Shown: positions 48,301 to 63,700, numbered from the stretch's first letter. The stretch is 64,000 bases of DNA from Fratercula arctica (GCA_947846985.1 CANTUZ010000001.1:109633757-109697756), one strand, 5' to 3'. Notes: generated by a model not told the origin, from the letters alone. Numbers and translations are program-made.

Positions 48301-51300
48301 AAAAAATATTTTAGTATTCTTTTCCACTGTTATAAAGAAAAAAACACATTGGATAGTGTCCTACTAACACTATAGGCTCATTGTTCACAGAGGGCTTGGA
48401 AAGTGTCTGGGAATAAATCAAAATAAAGATTTTTTATCAAGTGACATAAACCTAAACATTTTTTGTTACAACTTTATACTTGACATATAGAGCATTTATT
48501 TTATATAATATCAGTGTTCAAACTCTTTTATCCCTTCCTTCTTTTGCAATGTTTGAGAAAAGGTAACAAAGCCCAATGTGTTCTAACTTTTGACTGGCTT
48601 CCTTTGAGTTTATGGTATTTCATGCCATACCTTTTGGGTCTGAATACAGTATCCAGAAGGAAAATGATGCCCCATCCTGCTGATACTTCTGTCCTTTGTC
48701 TCAACCATTTAAAGTCTAATCTTCTGTGATGGACGCACTGAACCCCATAACCAAACCAGCGGTAATTTGATTCAGGCTCAAAAAGTTCTAAAAGCTTGAG
48801 CCATAACTGGGCCCAGAACTTCTCTAGTTCCAATTTGTTCTCTGAAAACCCACAAAGGAGCAGAGTGACACAGTGAGCATCATGCAGATGAGCTTGGAAC
48901 ACTGCTCATGCGATTAACACATGAATAGTGTGTGGCTTTTCCAAGACTCATTTATCAAAGAACAAAGAAAGTTGTGGGTACAAGGAATCTCATGCGTACC
49001 TTTCCCATTGCATGTAATTTGATTGCAAGTCAACCACTTTATTCCGTAAATAGGACAGCCTTCTTTAAGGTCACCCTGGTAAGCAGCCTGGCTGCATGGT
49101 GGTGATCTCCCGCATGAGCTAGGACACCTCTCAATGCTGCTCCTCAACGCAAAGAGACCTTTCACCAACTGCAGATCTTTGGTGAGAGACTGATATCATG
49201 CATAACCTTCTATTATAGTACACTAAGAATTTGTCTTGGTAACTTCGATTTTTGTCTTGGTCAAATGATTGTGCAGTACAGTACTAGAATGAACCTTGTC
49301 ATTGAACTTTGTTAAGTCTGTCTTTTACAACATCATATTTCAATAGAACCACTTTTGCTAATACTTTTGACAGTGGTTCTTTAAGCAATCTAAATCGCCC
49401 ATTCATGACACTGTAACTGCGGAGAAGAATTACATGCAATAAGAGTTGGCTATTTCTTAGGTGCAATTTCTTTAGTTCAGCCATTTTTTAAATAAAGAAT
49501 GCACATGAAGAACTATTTTGCCAGAACCAGAAGGTAAGAAGGAAAACAGTCAGTTTCCTTCTTCACCTTTTCCAAGCCTGTTCCTCTAACAGCTTCTGTG
49601 TCAGAGAAGCAGGCTTCTTTCTCCAATAACAACAATAGCAAGCCATCTCTTTTACAAGAGAATTTTCTTTTCTCCATCCTGGGAACAGGACAGTTCTTCT
49701 GACTCTCTACTTCTAAAATACATGATTCGGACTGCTAGTCACTGTCCACCTCCTCTCTTTGCAGCCAGTGCATGGCAAATTTGGACTGTGAGAGGGCACA
49801 AGGATATCACTTCTTCCAGACATTTCACCCTACCACAGCCACAGACGTTCAGCTCCTTACCTCTACACTCTGATAGACTAAGGAGTGCTCACAACTTGCG
49901 GTCCACAGGCTGACCTGCATGGAGCACTACCATCCAGTAAAAGGGCAGTACAGTCTTCCGCCACTTCAACTGGGTCTGAAATAGGTTGTCTACTGTACCT
50001 TTCTTTAGCTTTGATGCCACCTTTCGTTATGATCTAAGTTCTTGGACAGAGGCTTTGATGTAGTTACCGATACACAGGAACATGTGCCACTCAATAGCAA
50101 GTAGTCAGAAAAAAAGATTTCCAATTTCTAATGTCAATAGTGATTCGTTTTGTTCAGTCTCTCTCCTAGTCAACTGTTGGGATGTATGAGTGTACCTTGC
50201 TAGTACACTGTAAAGCGCAAAGGACTTGTGGTAAGTTATCTGCACAGGACCGTTGTGCTATTCTAATCTTGTAGTGACTCAGTGGGCTCAATAAAGCTAT
50301 TTGGGTAAAACTCTCCTAAGGATATTAAAATATGAGCAACTGTACGGTTTGGTACAATTGATTGGCTGAATCAGTCCTGTTAGTATATCATAAAAGATTC
50401 CCCTACTTTATCAAGTTCTGTTACTTCTGCATTACTGATAAGCATTACTTTCTTCATTTTACCATTCAAAAAAAAAAAAAGAGTAACTGTATATGAACAG
50501 TGAAATTAGAGGCCTGAGCTTTGTGTAAGGCTTCTTTATAGTAACTTCTGTGTTGATTATCTTTGCCTTTTCTTTTTCTCCTAATATATGCAGCAGTGAC
50601 AGAAGATACATACAAGAAATTGAAATGGAGAATGGATTGCAGTAAGTAAACTATTCTCCCCACATGTTACTGGAGAACTATTGGCTATTCTACAGTGTTG
50701 ATATCTTTTCATATAAGAGCAGTAGAGTTTTTAAATCGAAGACATATAGCTAGAAAAAGTAGCATTTACAAATGTGGCTAACTGCTTCAAAACAGTAAAA
50801 GGTATACTTTTGCCTCCTAAATTCTTTAAGGATTTTGGAAAACTCTGAAAAGACATTTTGATCTTTTGGAATGATCAGAAGGAATGCTGGTTAGTTGAAG
50901 TCTCCTCATGGTTTGAAGTTAGGTATGATTTACTGTTATAGATACACTAACAAAATGTTATGCTCCTGTCTCAAGTCCTGTTGACTATAATGAGCTTTTG
51001 TTAGTATTACTTATACGTTTCTCAAAATATGCCACAACAGCTTCAACAGGAAGGTTTTCATTGGTAGAGAAACATTGTGAAGAATCACATCTGTAACTAG
51101 CCACACTAGAAAAAGTTTTCATCGTAGCACAATCCACAAGAAAACACTTTAATCATCCTTTGTCATATAGGTGACTATGTAAGAAGAATACAAGAAAGCT
51201 GGTGACCCAGGACCTGGTGCTATTGCTTATTGCCTTTGAAACAGTGGCGGCTTTGTTAATATGCTAAGATTTTGCCTTCTTGTTCCAGCAGTTGCCTTTA

Positions 51301-54300
51301 ATGGCAGGATTTAATGACTGTCTACAAAGACAAATCATGTGCTAACTGGCTGTGCTCCCCTTGCCACTCTCCTGGAGGTAAAATGGGAAAGGTCTCATAG
51401 CCTCAGCAGTGGCCCCACTGCCGATACAGGGTGGCACATCCACTCTGCCTCCACTGGCAGAAAGAAATTGTGCACCGTCTTCCCCAGTATTGGTATCTAA
51501 CAGAAGTATCCAGAAGCTCACTATTAACCATATTAAGTTTGTTAAGTACCGTACATATCTTCCTCAGCTTTGTATTATATGGACTGTGCTAAACTGAAGC
51601 CATTTCCTTTTATAGTCTGTAGTCCCATTTTCTGACTTGAGTTCTCTGTCAATTTTTTTCTTTGTTGCAATATGATCCCTCCTGGTAAAGAGGGCTTCAG
51701 CCCTCTTTTTAAAGAGTGTGAAATGCTAGTTGCTTTCATAAATAGAAATACTCCAATTATTCTTTAGTACTTTTGCACTTCTGTAACGTGCTGGACTTTC
51801 ATTTACCAGACCATCTCCATATGAAAACATATTGTTTGGCAACTTTAATGCAGACTTGTCTTCTGTTTATATGAAATATATAGCTATTTCACGAATGTAT
51901 TTTAGTCTCTATGTTCTTTACCATCATTCTTTGGTTCATAAGCTTAAAAAAACCCTCTTCAGATCTATTTCCCTGCTGTCATATTTTGCTTTAGATATAT
52001 TCTGCAGAAAGGTTCTTTTTTTCTGAATTGAAAAATGTCATAGCATGCTTTGTAGTGTCTAATTTTTCATCTTATTAATATCAATAGTATAATGTATTTG
52101 AACACCGCAATATTTTCATAAGATTCATTGGGGGTCTGTCTTTTTCCAGCACTACTCTAATGTTCAGATAATGAAGCGTGGGGGCTGAAATAGATAGCCT
52201 GCTGACCACCTGAACCCAGAAAGATTAAAATGTATGATTCAAAGCTGTTCGAGGGATATACTTTCTGGAAGAAAGATTCCTGTAGCGCTCTATCATTAAC
52301 ATCTAGACACTTCGTACTGGAAAACTCAGAGGAAAGTAGAAATTCAATTGCTTCACATAGCCAAAAATACATGTTTAGACAAAATACTAGGGACAGGAAT
52401 AAGGGTCATTCAGCTGCATTTATGCTATCAATTAAGCTATTTGAAGAAATTTCTTTTTCTTCTGTATAGACTAAACTTTTAGGTGGCTCAAAAATGAACA
52501 AGTAACTGAAGCAAAATACCTCCTCTGGTATTTCTCGTAAAGGAGGCAGAAAATGGCACCAATAAATATCGAACAAAGAGAACAAAAGCAACATGCTGAT
52601 AATAAACCTTCCTATGAAATTTTAGCCTCCATAAATTAGATGCCAAGAAAAAGGTGTAATTAATGAATTGGAATACATGCAGTAGTAGTAAGATCAATGT
52701 AAAGTATATACAATCTAGCCAGAAATAATTTTTTAACAACATCCAAATGATGGACAGGGAACTGCAGGGGATTTTCAAGATTTCAAAATGCAGGTTTTCT
52801 GAGAGCTATTAAGTAGGTAGAAAGCATAAAAGATTCAACAACACTCATTTTCATCAAAATTGTGTTTAATAACAAATGTTGTCAAAAGCCTTAAATCCAG
52901 AAAAATTTATGCATGTCTAGTTACATTGAAATAGCTGTAGTCAACCTTGCCATTGACTTCTTCTAGACTTCTAGAAGTTAAAGACTGTGTCTTGGATCAT
53001 AGCCTAGCTACTTTCTACAGACTGTCAGAAGAGATCTCCAATCTGACTTGATGAAAACTCTTGGCTTAGTCAAGTGGCTTGTTGACTTCATTGAGGTTGA
53101 GGCTGCACTGGCTTTTCAAAATAAAATTTACAGACAGCTGAACAAGAGCTTCAGCTGTACTACTTTAAAGGATATATTTAATTATCAAAACTCAATAACA
53201 TTCATAAATGTTATTCTATTCCAAATCTAAGCGTTCTTTGTTATATTAAGTATGTTATGTATCTCCTTGCCTTCTCAAGTAAAACACACATTGTGATTGC
53301 AAAGTGTAATTTTTTTCTGGCTTACTTCATTAATGTTACGTCCAGATGTATTGTACAAACTCTCCACTGAGGATCATTTATTGTACCTGGAAGCCCTGAG
53401 ACTTTGCTTCTGTATGGAATACCGCTGCCAAGTCGGAGTCATCTGCACTACAGAGGAATATGAAGAGGAAAAAATCAAATTTTGTTTGACACCTTGGTGG
53501 TGCCTGGAGGCTACAAATCTGATGGTTTTTGATTAGTGAAAAGCATTGTGGTTGTGAGAACAGGTGGAATATGACAATTCAAGATGTTCCTAAAATGTAG
53601 TAAGGCATAAACAGACTTCAGTGTCTTTGACAGGTGCTTCTAAGAGATAACTGTAACTACCTCAGTCTCGAAGGCTTTTTGGCCATGAATGAAACTTTTT
53701 GGTAACCCACAGGCATTGTGACAAATCATCAGCTCTTCTGCATTATTTTTAAGGAGGCTAGAGTTCAAGAACAACCTACTGTCTCTGCTCCCCAAGCTAC
53801 TGGGAGAATTCTTTGGCAGTTGCAAAGTTGGATGGGTTGCTATTTATCTTGCTGTGAAGCGCAGTTTTCTCACATAGCAAATCATCTTGCAAGGTGCTAA
53901 CATTTCCCGTTCCCACTCATCAAAACACTTAACCACGAAACAGATGCACCAAAGATGAATCAAGTTTGAACTCATACTTTAGCTACCAGGCTTCACTTTC
54001 AAGAGATCTGTATAGGCAATTCAGATAACAAGAAGATAAAGCTGAGCTGATCGAGGGACAGCAACCTGCTGTCCTCCTCTAAGGACAGCTCGGGTGAAGT
54101 GATTGGTTTACTTTTCTCCCCTGAATACTGAAACTATATGGTATTTTACACTGGCCAATCAAAAGGAGAGGATATCAAGATTTACTCTATTTTTACTAGC
54201 TCTTTGTGGCCCCAGGAGTTATTCCCTCCTACAGCATCACTGCAGAATTGAAGTGCCCTGTCTGTAGAATAGTTTTCACTGCTTCTGTGTCCTACATCAG

Positions 54301-57300
54301 AAAAAGAACTCTCTATTATATGTGGAGATGCCAAAAGAAGACTGCTAAAAGATAGTCTTTCAGCAGGATGGGGAGGAAATGGAAACAGCACAAAAGGACC
54401 CAGCTGGATAGGTTTCCGAGGCAAAACACGTGCTTATGGGTTGAAGCAAACCTAAAAGTAACATCCAAGTTTAGTACCACCATCCAATATTCTCCTCCTA
54501 TTTGTAATGACTCACCTTAAAAGCACTAAAAGAGTTTGATTTACCATAACTAAACTGTGTTTGCATCTTTTGAAGAATTTGTCCTGTTAATCTTCATAAC
54601 CTCTGAACAGTCCAGAGTGATCGTTATTGTCAGTCACATTAGTGTGTTATTACCAGAAAGAACCTTCAGTTGTGGGTCCTCCAGGAATTTTAGCAAAAAA
54701 TGTTTGCATAGGAAAGATCACAAATTAAAGCACCTTCTTTTCACTAATAAATTCACTAGGAATGTCTTTCTTCAAAGCATAATGAGCAGTCACGAGCTTT
54801 TATCATTATGAGAATAAAGAGAACTAATTTGACAGTTCTGCCTTCAGTCTCCTTCGCACTTATTTTATATCAAAATAACTCCTCTGACTTCACTGGGACT
54901 GCTTCTGTTTTATACCAGGTTTTGAAAATAATCATATCCAAAGTCTTTTATTTCAACAATGTCCTCATTTTTCTTAGACTTTTTTTTTTTTTTAAATTCT
55001 GAAGAAACTGTAAAGAGGACCACCCCTGCCTTGTATGTGCTCCTTTGAACTGAAAAGCTAAACTGTATGCTGTGCAAATTCCCTTGATGGCTTGACAAGA
55101 AGGGGCACGTTTTAGGTCTGCTGTTTGCAAGATGTCCCTCTAACTCTTTTAAGCCCTTTCAATAGTAATAAGCATTCCTTTAATCAGTGCCTTCTGTTCT
55201 CCCATAGAAGTAAATACATCGTAAAAACCTCACCTGAGGGGCGGGTTGAGGATGAAGAAGATTAGGTTTTGCCAGCCTCCATAGTTTTATGCCTGTGTAG
55301 TTTCACTGCTTAATGCTTTCTACATATACACTGACAGAAGAACATACGCCTACAGGAGGTACAGCGGCCAATGCTTCATCCAGGATATAACCAGACACTT
55401 CAAATGTAAGCACAGAGACAGGAAACATTTCAGAATATGTTTTTTACAGGGCTGCATACAAAAACTTGCTAACTAAAGTCATGCTTGGTTAGTACATAAC
55501 ATATGGTACTATTGATACTACTTAAACCGTAACACAGATATTAATGCTGATGCATTTAATTTTAACATAAAGTCAAAAAGGCTTACCTGTGAACTTTATA
55601 TGCAAAACGCTATGTTGAGACACAGACCGCAATCCCCATACTTGAAAGAGTACGTGGATGCATCTGTGCCTGTCCGCGCCATGGGGGCTCCCAAAGGAGT
55701 CTCCCTGTGACCTCCTTGTGCATCCATGCAGGTGCCATTGCAAATTTCCTCCACTTTAAAAGAAGACAAGTGTTCCTTTGAAGGTAAATCTTTGTTCTGT
55801 CTTTTCTGATCAAATTATACCAAGCATCTAGGACAAGCACATAGTATGGATGAAATTAGGAGAAAACTCACAATTTGTCTGGCTTTTGTGGGGGCTGCTT
55901 ACAATAATTTTAAATCTAACATAACTTGAGAATTAATTTCTTTCCGTTGCTTTATGAGAAACTCTCCAACAAAGCAGAGCTGATGAAATTTCTTGTCTAC
56001 AATCATTTCAGATAAATCAAATAAATTACATGACCAAAAGGTTACACAAATTATTTAAACATCTGAGTGAATCTTATGGGACCCATAAACATTTCTCAAT
56101 GATGAAACATAACAATAAGAGTTTTCTTTGTGGAGGTTATGCTGAGGTTCTCTTGGATTCTTTATATATAAAACCATTAAAAGTGATTCCTAGGATATAT
56201 ATATCAAATGGGGTTCCCTCCACCTCTTTCTTATAGCTAATATTTCACTAAAATCTAATAGTATTATAGCTATAAACAATACAATATCCTGTATACAGGG
56301 ATATATTGAATGCTTACTAAAGTACAAAAAAAATAGTATCTGGTTATTTGACACACTTACAAAAAAAAAAAAAAATGGAATATGACATACATATTATAAT
56401 TTCTTTGAAGCATTACCCGCCTATTTTTCAGTGTCCAAATAGTGAGTAGTAAAAAAAAAAAATATTCCCAAACACTAAAATACAATGAGAAATTCAAAAA
56501 TTGCAAATTAAGCTGTGGCAGAACAGTTCATTCAAATTTTTGTTCCTGGTTTACAAAGATCCCACTCCTCTGATCTCATTGTTCTTTCAAAGTTCCCAAG
56601 TGTGGCATTCACTTGCCTTTGTAGCTGCAGTTTGCCAGGTAAGGACAAGCTACCTTCCATAAAGCATGGTATAAGGAATAAATAGCTTTATACCACCTTG
56701 CCATTCCTCCCAGGCTAAATACTTTTGTGGCTTTTGAAATAAAATTATTATATTAATACATTCAAGATGTTCTGCAATAACTAAACATTGCATTTGGGCA
56801 CACAATAGGTATCTGTAGAAATGCTAGCGCTACCTTCAAATTATTACTTTACAGAAAAGAACCTTGCATTTTTGAAGTAAATAAGAATTAAATCACTGTG
56901 TTTCTTGCAGAAAGTACTTGTCTTGTAATGTCTTTATAGAGGATCAGTTGTTTTGTAGTCTTTGTATGGGGTGATGAGATTTGTATCTGCAGCCACTATC
57001 AAAATACAGATCCAGACGTTTTTATTCCAGAGCAAAGACTTGATTGGGAAAACATTACTACAGATTTCAATATGTAGATGTTACAGTGTTAATTATTTAT
57101 GGGAGGAAAGTATCAAGAAAACGGGAACAACCATGGAAAGATCTATAGTATCAACAATGCTGCTAGACTTTTTCTTGTTGTCTTGGACATAAATTGCAAA
57201 TAGAAAATACTGCTGTGCCATTCTGTCACAAAATTATAGATTTAAAACCACTAAAATTCAAGCCCTAGTAAATGAAACTATTTTTTCTTGTCATCCTTCA

Positions 57301-60300
57301 GGACCATAATGTTATTACATAAAGGAAACAGAGGAATAAGACGTATTGTTTCTACCACTAATTCTCAAAAACTATTTATGTATTTTATAAAAAGCAGAAC
57401 ACCTAAGGGTTGTTTCCCTCTGGATTGTGTTGTTAAATTTAGTCACTCTAAAAATATGTTTCCAATATTCCTGCTTTGAATAGACCTGCAACATTTCAGA
57501 GAAAACTAAAAAAATATGTTTGAAGGTCGGCTATTTTCTGTCATCCTGTTGATATTTTTGCTAATTTCACTGTTGCACTTACACACACACACACAAAGGA
57601 ATTATTTCAGCAAAACAGATTTTTATTTCTTCTTTGTCTGAAGAAAGAAACCAAATCAAAACTAAGGAGTGGCTTCTAAATTGAGGCAAGCTAAATAATC
57701 TTTTGTGGAGGAAGGACAACTTTGTCAGGAAGGTAAAATGTAGTAGGAACTACATTCTCACTAAATCATTTGGAAGTGTTATAATGCAAAGGGCATTTAT
57801 CAGCAGAATATGTACAGTAAAACTGTATGACAGTTTGCTTTTTTGACTATTTCATTGCCTATAAGATTCTAAAAATTAACTATTAGCATTAGCTAACTCA
57901 TATGTTAATTAAAATATGCAATGTTACCATAGTAGAGACACACTGCTTTTCAGATGGTTACACCAGACTTCTATATGATATGTTCATCACCACATTAAGG
58001 CACACACCTTGAATTCTCTTCCAGGCAAGTAATTTGCTGTGCAGACGTAACCATTTAATTTCTTTGAGAGAACACTAAATAGAGAAACCATAATGAAAAC
58101 ACCTAGTACTTCAAATATTCAGAGCTTTTTGTTTCAAATCTGGAAATAAAAACCTATTCCTCAAGTATTATTGCCAAGACGTGGCTCATCAGCACAAAAA
58201 TATTCTGGATTGGAATTAACTTGTGGCTGGCTGTTTAATGTGACCGTAAACCTACATACCCTAATAACAAGGTGCATCTGATATTTAGATCAAGATAATT
58301 TCACTTCTAGTTTCCCTGAAGTGACAAGACACTTGAGTTTACATTGGTTGCAGCTTTTCTGCTCCTTGAAGCCCTTCAGCTCATGAACATACAGCCCTCA
58401 TCCTTCACATAATTCTCATTTTTGGACCTGATGAATTGGCAGTCCTGCCAGTTGACAAGTCACCACCCTGGAATCAGTAGGGGTTCAGTGAGAGAAGGGT
58501 TTGTTCCCATTCATCCAGGTGACAGAGGCCCTGGCTTGATTTTGCCCTACATCTTAAATGTTGGCCATATCAGTATAACACTGCAGGAAAACAAACAAAC
58601 AAATGAAACTCCATGGGTAGCTCTTACTTTGATGAATATACTCAAGAAAAATTCCATCTGTTTGGGTTTTTTTTTTTGCAAGCCTTGGTTCTAGCCAAGT
58701 ATTTTACGTCAAGACAGGAACCTCACACTTGTTTGATAGCAAACACAGCTATTGGAAATGTAACCAACCTTAACCTAAACACACTTGTAAATTTCTTTGT
58801 TAGTATGACCAGATTTGTTTAAAGGGCTTAACTGTGAAAAAGAATGACATCAGTTGATCATCTACAACAAAATATTCCTCCAGTCAGCGGAGATGCAGGA
58901 CTTCCATATAGATTTGCCCGTTTTCTTTGCTTCTTACTTGGGAGGGAATCACTCGACCTTTGTCCATTCCATCTTTGGCTTTCCAACTGTGGTAGCAGTT
59001 TTCCCGTCACTCCTTCTATTTGGGAAAGATGCTGGGATGAACTGCTCCACTCATATTTGATAAATGAACATGAAAAGGGTAATTTTCTTGCTCTTTACCA
59101 AGCTGACTATTTTAGAACAGCTGGTGAAAACCTCCAAAAAACTCAGATCCAGCTGCCAGTCTCACCGGCTATCTTGTCCTTAGGGCTATTCATTAGTTGA
59201 AAAGCAGCATGTGAGTGCTGATGAATTTCTATAGCTCACATTCCCAAATACAATGAAAGCAGAATAATTTACAACTTTGTCAGACTAATCTATTCTAATG
59301 AGCTGAATATAAATGTTTAACTCAAAAGAGAATTGCTGTTTACCAGCCATGACAATCGGGGTTTAGTAAATATTGAAAATGTGTACAATAACATGCAAGA
59401 ATGAGGAAAGAAATCATACAGTGACTTTACTAAACAGGTATCTTGCAACAGCACGAAGAAGCCACAATCAGAGAGACTCTCAGGAGCACACCTTTTATGG
59501 ACACGTTCTATGGTGCATGCATAGCTTCCATGAGAAACAAAGTAGCCTGGAAAGACTAATTTGGAGACCACCAGTACAGTCAAAGACATTTTTGAATAAC
59601 TTTTGCTTCTTACTGTCAAAATGTTTATGGTCATGTATCTTCTAAGCTAAAAATATTCCTGTTGCTTGAATAATGCGCTTGGGAGAATGGCTAGATGAAA
59701 GCCAAGCATGCAACTTCTTTTGAAGAATTTGACCCAGCAGCAAGATTTCCAACTTCTTAAATATGATTCTGTTGGTTTTCCAGACTTAATGTAGGATCCA
59801 ACTTGCTGACTCCAAGTGAAACTACAGTGGGTCAGTTGCTTGGTATTCAGCAGTTTGGTGTACAGCACAAAGCATTACATTAGTCTGCCAAATAAGGGAA
59901 GATTATAGCTCCACTTGGGCAAGACAAATCTGTTCCAGTGCATAGTCGTCACGAGGCGATGACACTGATTTTTCCCATGGAATCAAGAACTCTCCTAGAG
60001 CAGCATGAAATTGAACTGGTTCAAGACACAAATTCTCCAGTGGTTCACTTGGTTTTCTGGTGAAACAGGCAGCCCTGTGGCACATCGAAGGCTGCCTGCA
60101 CATACACTGCGAGCCTTTCTATTTATTTAGCTATGGGCAAATTATTTATCTGTGGGCAAATTCTGACTATAGTTTAAAGAATCTGTCATCCTTTCATGTG
60201 AATAATCAGCACTGAGGCCAATAGCAGCTTCCTACTAGGACCAAAAGAGGAGTACACAAGTTAGCCAACACTCTTGGCATCTGAAAACCTTACCTTTAAA

Positions 60301-60567
60301 AAGTAGAAATGAATACTGACAAGCTGTTATAGCTTGGAGATCACCACAAAGGAAAATGGGAGGTGAATGTCTCCGCGCATCTCCTGAGTTAGAGTTGGTG
60401 TCACTCTGCATCCAACCTTATGTTACCTTTGAATCCATCCTGTGCCTAACCCTACACTAGTCCTGCCATCAATAGCAAAAATATTCCAGAGTGGATAGAA
60501 CAGCAGTTTTGGTATTACCATCCTGATATGAACAGCTTCGTATTTAGGTGGAGAGCGCATGGCAAGG
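48301..60567. other. Long AT-rich stretch, no gene seen
   Basis: About 12 kb with no recognised interspersed repeat or gene. It contains only short simple repeats such as (AC)n at 57581-57595 and A and T homopolymers. A weak exon-like segment is at 50594-50641 (see findings). Frames of up to 124 codons (48528-48902 minus) and 118 codons (58844-59200 plus) have no recognisable motif and no supporting splice or codon signal. Confidence 0.5.
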
Positions 60568-60645
60568 AATCAAAGAATGGCTGAGGTTGGAAGGAACCTC
60601 TTGAGATCATCTAATCCAAACATTTGATCAAGCAAGGTCAGCCTG
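60568..60645 (-). repeat. CR1 LINE, short inverted fragment
   Basis: Plus-strand 'aatcaaagaatggctgagg', 'ttggaaggaacctcttgag', 'atcatctaatccaaacat' and 'aagcaaggtcagcctgg' form the inverted CR1 3' end. The copy is severely 5'-truncated at about 75 bp and fairly well conserved. Confidence 0.9.
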
Positions 60646-60648
60646 GGA

Positions 60649-60765
60649 TGTTTTGTTGCTGTTTTTGTTTTGGTTTTGTTGGTTTTTTGGGGGGAGATGA
60701 TGTTGTGGAGGGTTTTTTTTGTTGTTGTTTTGATTTGTTTTCTTCTTTTTTTTTTTTTTTAATAA
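60649..60765 (+). repeat. T/G-rich low-complexity tract
   Basis: Runs of TTTTG and TTG units, a G6 and a terminal T14 directly follow the truncated CR1. The 60-codon frame across it is a composition artefact. Confidence 0.85.
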
Positions 60766-63700
60766 GTAATGCAGGATACTTTCATGAGAAAACACGAAAT
60801 ACTTGAGTGTACAATCTGCTAGGATGATATTGGAGGACTGTGAAGAGAAAAGAAGGCTAAAGCTGACATAGTCTCAACCATATTATCTGGTAAAGAAGCA
60901 CTTACAGGGAGTGATTTAATCCATGAGCAGAACAATCCTGGATTTTGCCTAGGAGGGAACCTTCACATTTCCTTCCAGAGAAATCCTGGAGTGTCAAAAA
61001 ACTGGGGCTCCAGAATCCAGGTCTGATGCGGGAACTATGTTACTTTACCATGCAGACTCGTGTAGATGCATGAAGGGCTCCTGCTAATGCACCAGCAGCC
61101 ATCTCTCTCTGCAAAAAGGGTTTCTCTCAGGCCAACTGAGCTGTGCACGAGCTTGCTGCTTCCTGAGCATTTGTTACCCTCTGTATGTGCTCACACAAGA
61201 TGCCAGGGGCCTCAGTGCCAGAACAAGTGTCTCGCTTGCTCTTCTGTCACCACAGCTTTGCCTTCACACTCCTGACTGAAATAGCTGTGCTTGGCAGAAT
61301 CCAGGGTAGATCTGTGCTTAGTTTCTGGAAACAAAGGAAAAGCACTTAAGGGAAGAGAATGTTTGAATAAATTTGTAATACGCTGAAGATTGAAAGACAG
61401 GATGGAATTTAGATCTCTATTGTTGTTACATGGCTCGACATCCGAATTCTTACTATTCCGTTCAGGTTCAAAATCCCACACCTCATCATTGTGATCACTG
61501 GTTGCCTGCTGGCGATGGCTGAGATTTTCAGAGGACTATAAGGGAGGTTAGATTTCAGTGAGTTTGGGGATCTGATTCTCCCATGATACCTTGATAATCC
61601 CAGCACACAAAATACGGTTTTTATCATCTGAAAATTGTTTAAAAAAAAGAAAAAAGGAGTTAGGGTTCAAACACCAGAAATCAGTCTGCGGCTCTGAGAA
61701 ATTAATTTCATAATGTTAGATCCCTTTTTAAGATTAGTGATTGCATCACCAAAACTGAACACATACAGGACGAACTGCGCTTAACAAAATCCAAAGTCCC
61801 TCTGGGGGTAAGGAGAGATCACATTAAACAAATAGACAGATAAGACCACTTTGAGAAATTTCTCCCCAGACTGAAATACCGGATCATCTTAAAAAAAAAT
61901 AATATTGCAGATGGCAAGGCGCTGTCTAAAGAAAATCTAGTTATAGCAGAGGAGAAAAGCATATGTTCCAGATACATACTATAAATAGACTAGGTACTCT
62001 TATGGGATATATCAGCATACAGAAGTGCAGCAATAGAAAAGGCCAGAATAAATGTGCAGTTGTTTTTTTTTGTCCTGTCAGTGTCCTGCATGCATCTAGT
62101 GGCATTGCAGAGGTTTTTTTTTTTATTCATCATGTGTTTTAAAATCTAGCATTTGATTCAAAATAAAGCTAATTTGCATTGGCATAGTGACTTAACTCAC
62201 TGGTGTATTATTACTGTGTAAGCAGGTGTACCAGCAACTGCAAATAAATGCTTGCTGATGGAATCCCAGCAGGGTTTCTGATGAGTTTTCATTTTGTTGA
62301 ACCTTACCCAGAAAATTATTTTGTAAAAAGCTTGCACTTAGTTCTTTGCGTGAAACATTATTTAGCTACACCTGGCCAAATTCATGGCAATTATATTAAC
62401 TATTCATAGAGGACATACCAAAAATCCCATCAGCCTTTTTAAATCATTGTCTCAAAACCGTGTATGAACAGTGAAAAAATCCCCCTCAGATTAATATGCA
62501 CAATGAGACTTCTGATCCAAATGCTGCTCGCTGTATAACCTACATACAGGAAGATAAAATGAAAGCTTTAAGGTGGAATCTAGGTGACACATAACTGGAA
62601 TATTCTAAGTGAAAGTACAACACATAATTCAAAGCAAAAGGATTTGTTATTGTGATGGTTTTGGCAACACATTTGATCATGTAATTAGAGCTGATTTTCA
62701 TTTCAGTTATTTGGACTGAGAGCATCTCCAATTATTTTGCTGTTTGGGGGCTTAATGGCTCATTCGAATCAACTCAGAACACCAAGAAATGCTGCAATGG
62801 GCGCTGCATGTCCCACATTCTACAGTCTCCTATGAAACAATTATTTAGGTCAATCTTTCTTACCTACAGTAAAGAGCAGGAAAAAAGTTTTCAGTAAAAG
62901 CCTGAAGAATAGATATTCATGCTTTTTTATAGATCCAAGAAAGTAACCACCAAAAGCATACACAAAATCCACATCTAATATTATACAAAGACTTGCAACT
63001 CACTGCCAAATATTAGCAGGGTAATTATTTGAAAGCCAACAAACACGATTAAAACAAGTGTTTCCTTTTCCAACACTCGCAAGTAAGCATTTGCCAAAGA
63101 ATGGGAATTAAAATGAGTTTTCCTATTGATTACCATGACTGTTTATGAATTCTTTTAAGTGATAATGATGATAATTTACATACAATGTAGAGAAGTTGAT
63201 AAAGTACCTAAAAACCTCTATGAAAAGTTCTATAGAGGAACTGCACCATTATTTACAAAGCATACTGACCTACTTTTTTTTAATCCCACTCAAAAAAACT
63301 GTATACTCAAGGCAGTAAGATTTTTTTTTTTCCAGCTTAAAGTTAAATTTACCTTAATTCCAAATAATTCTAAATCCAAATGCTTAATTCCAAAATTATA
63401 CAATATGGCACACCTGTGATGTAAAAGTTGCTGGACAGAATTCCTGCAGCACTGGGAAGCAGCCAAGCCAGTCGCTGCACCATCATAGCACGACACCTGC
63501 TAGTAGCTGGAGGAACCAGTGTCTTGATATGACTCATAAGGGCACCATTTCGGGTTCCACTTAATTCAGTGCACCAGATTACACAAAAAATATAAAACAC
63601 CCATCCTGTGAGGAGTCTCTGCTTCACAGCTTACCTTTTAGTACTCACAGCTTCCAATATCATGGAAAGACTTGCAGACCTATCATGCCCTTGCTGAGAA

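Noticed and set aside
48528..48902. 124-codon minus-strand frame
   Set aside because: No recognised motif and no supporting splice sites; considered chance.
58844..59200. 118-codon plus-strand frame
   Set aside because: A second overlapping frame is equally open, and no recognisable family.
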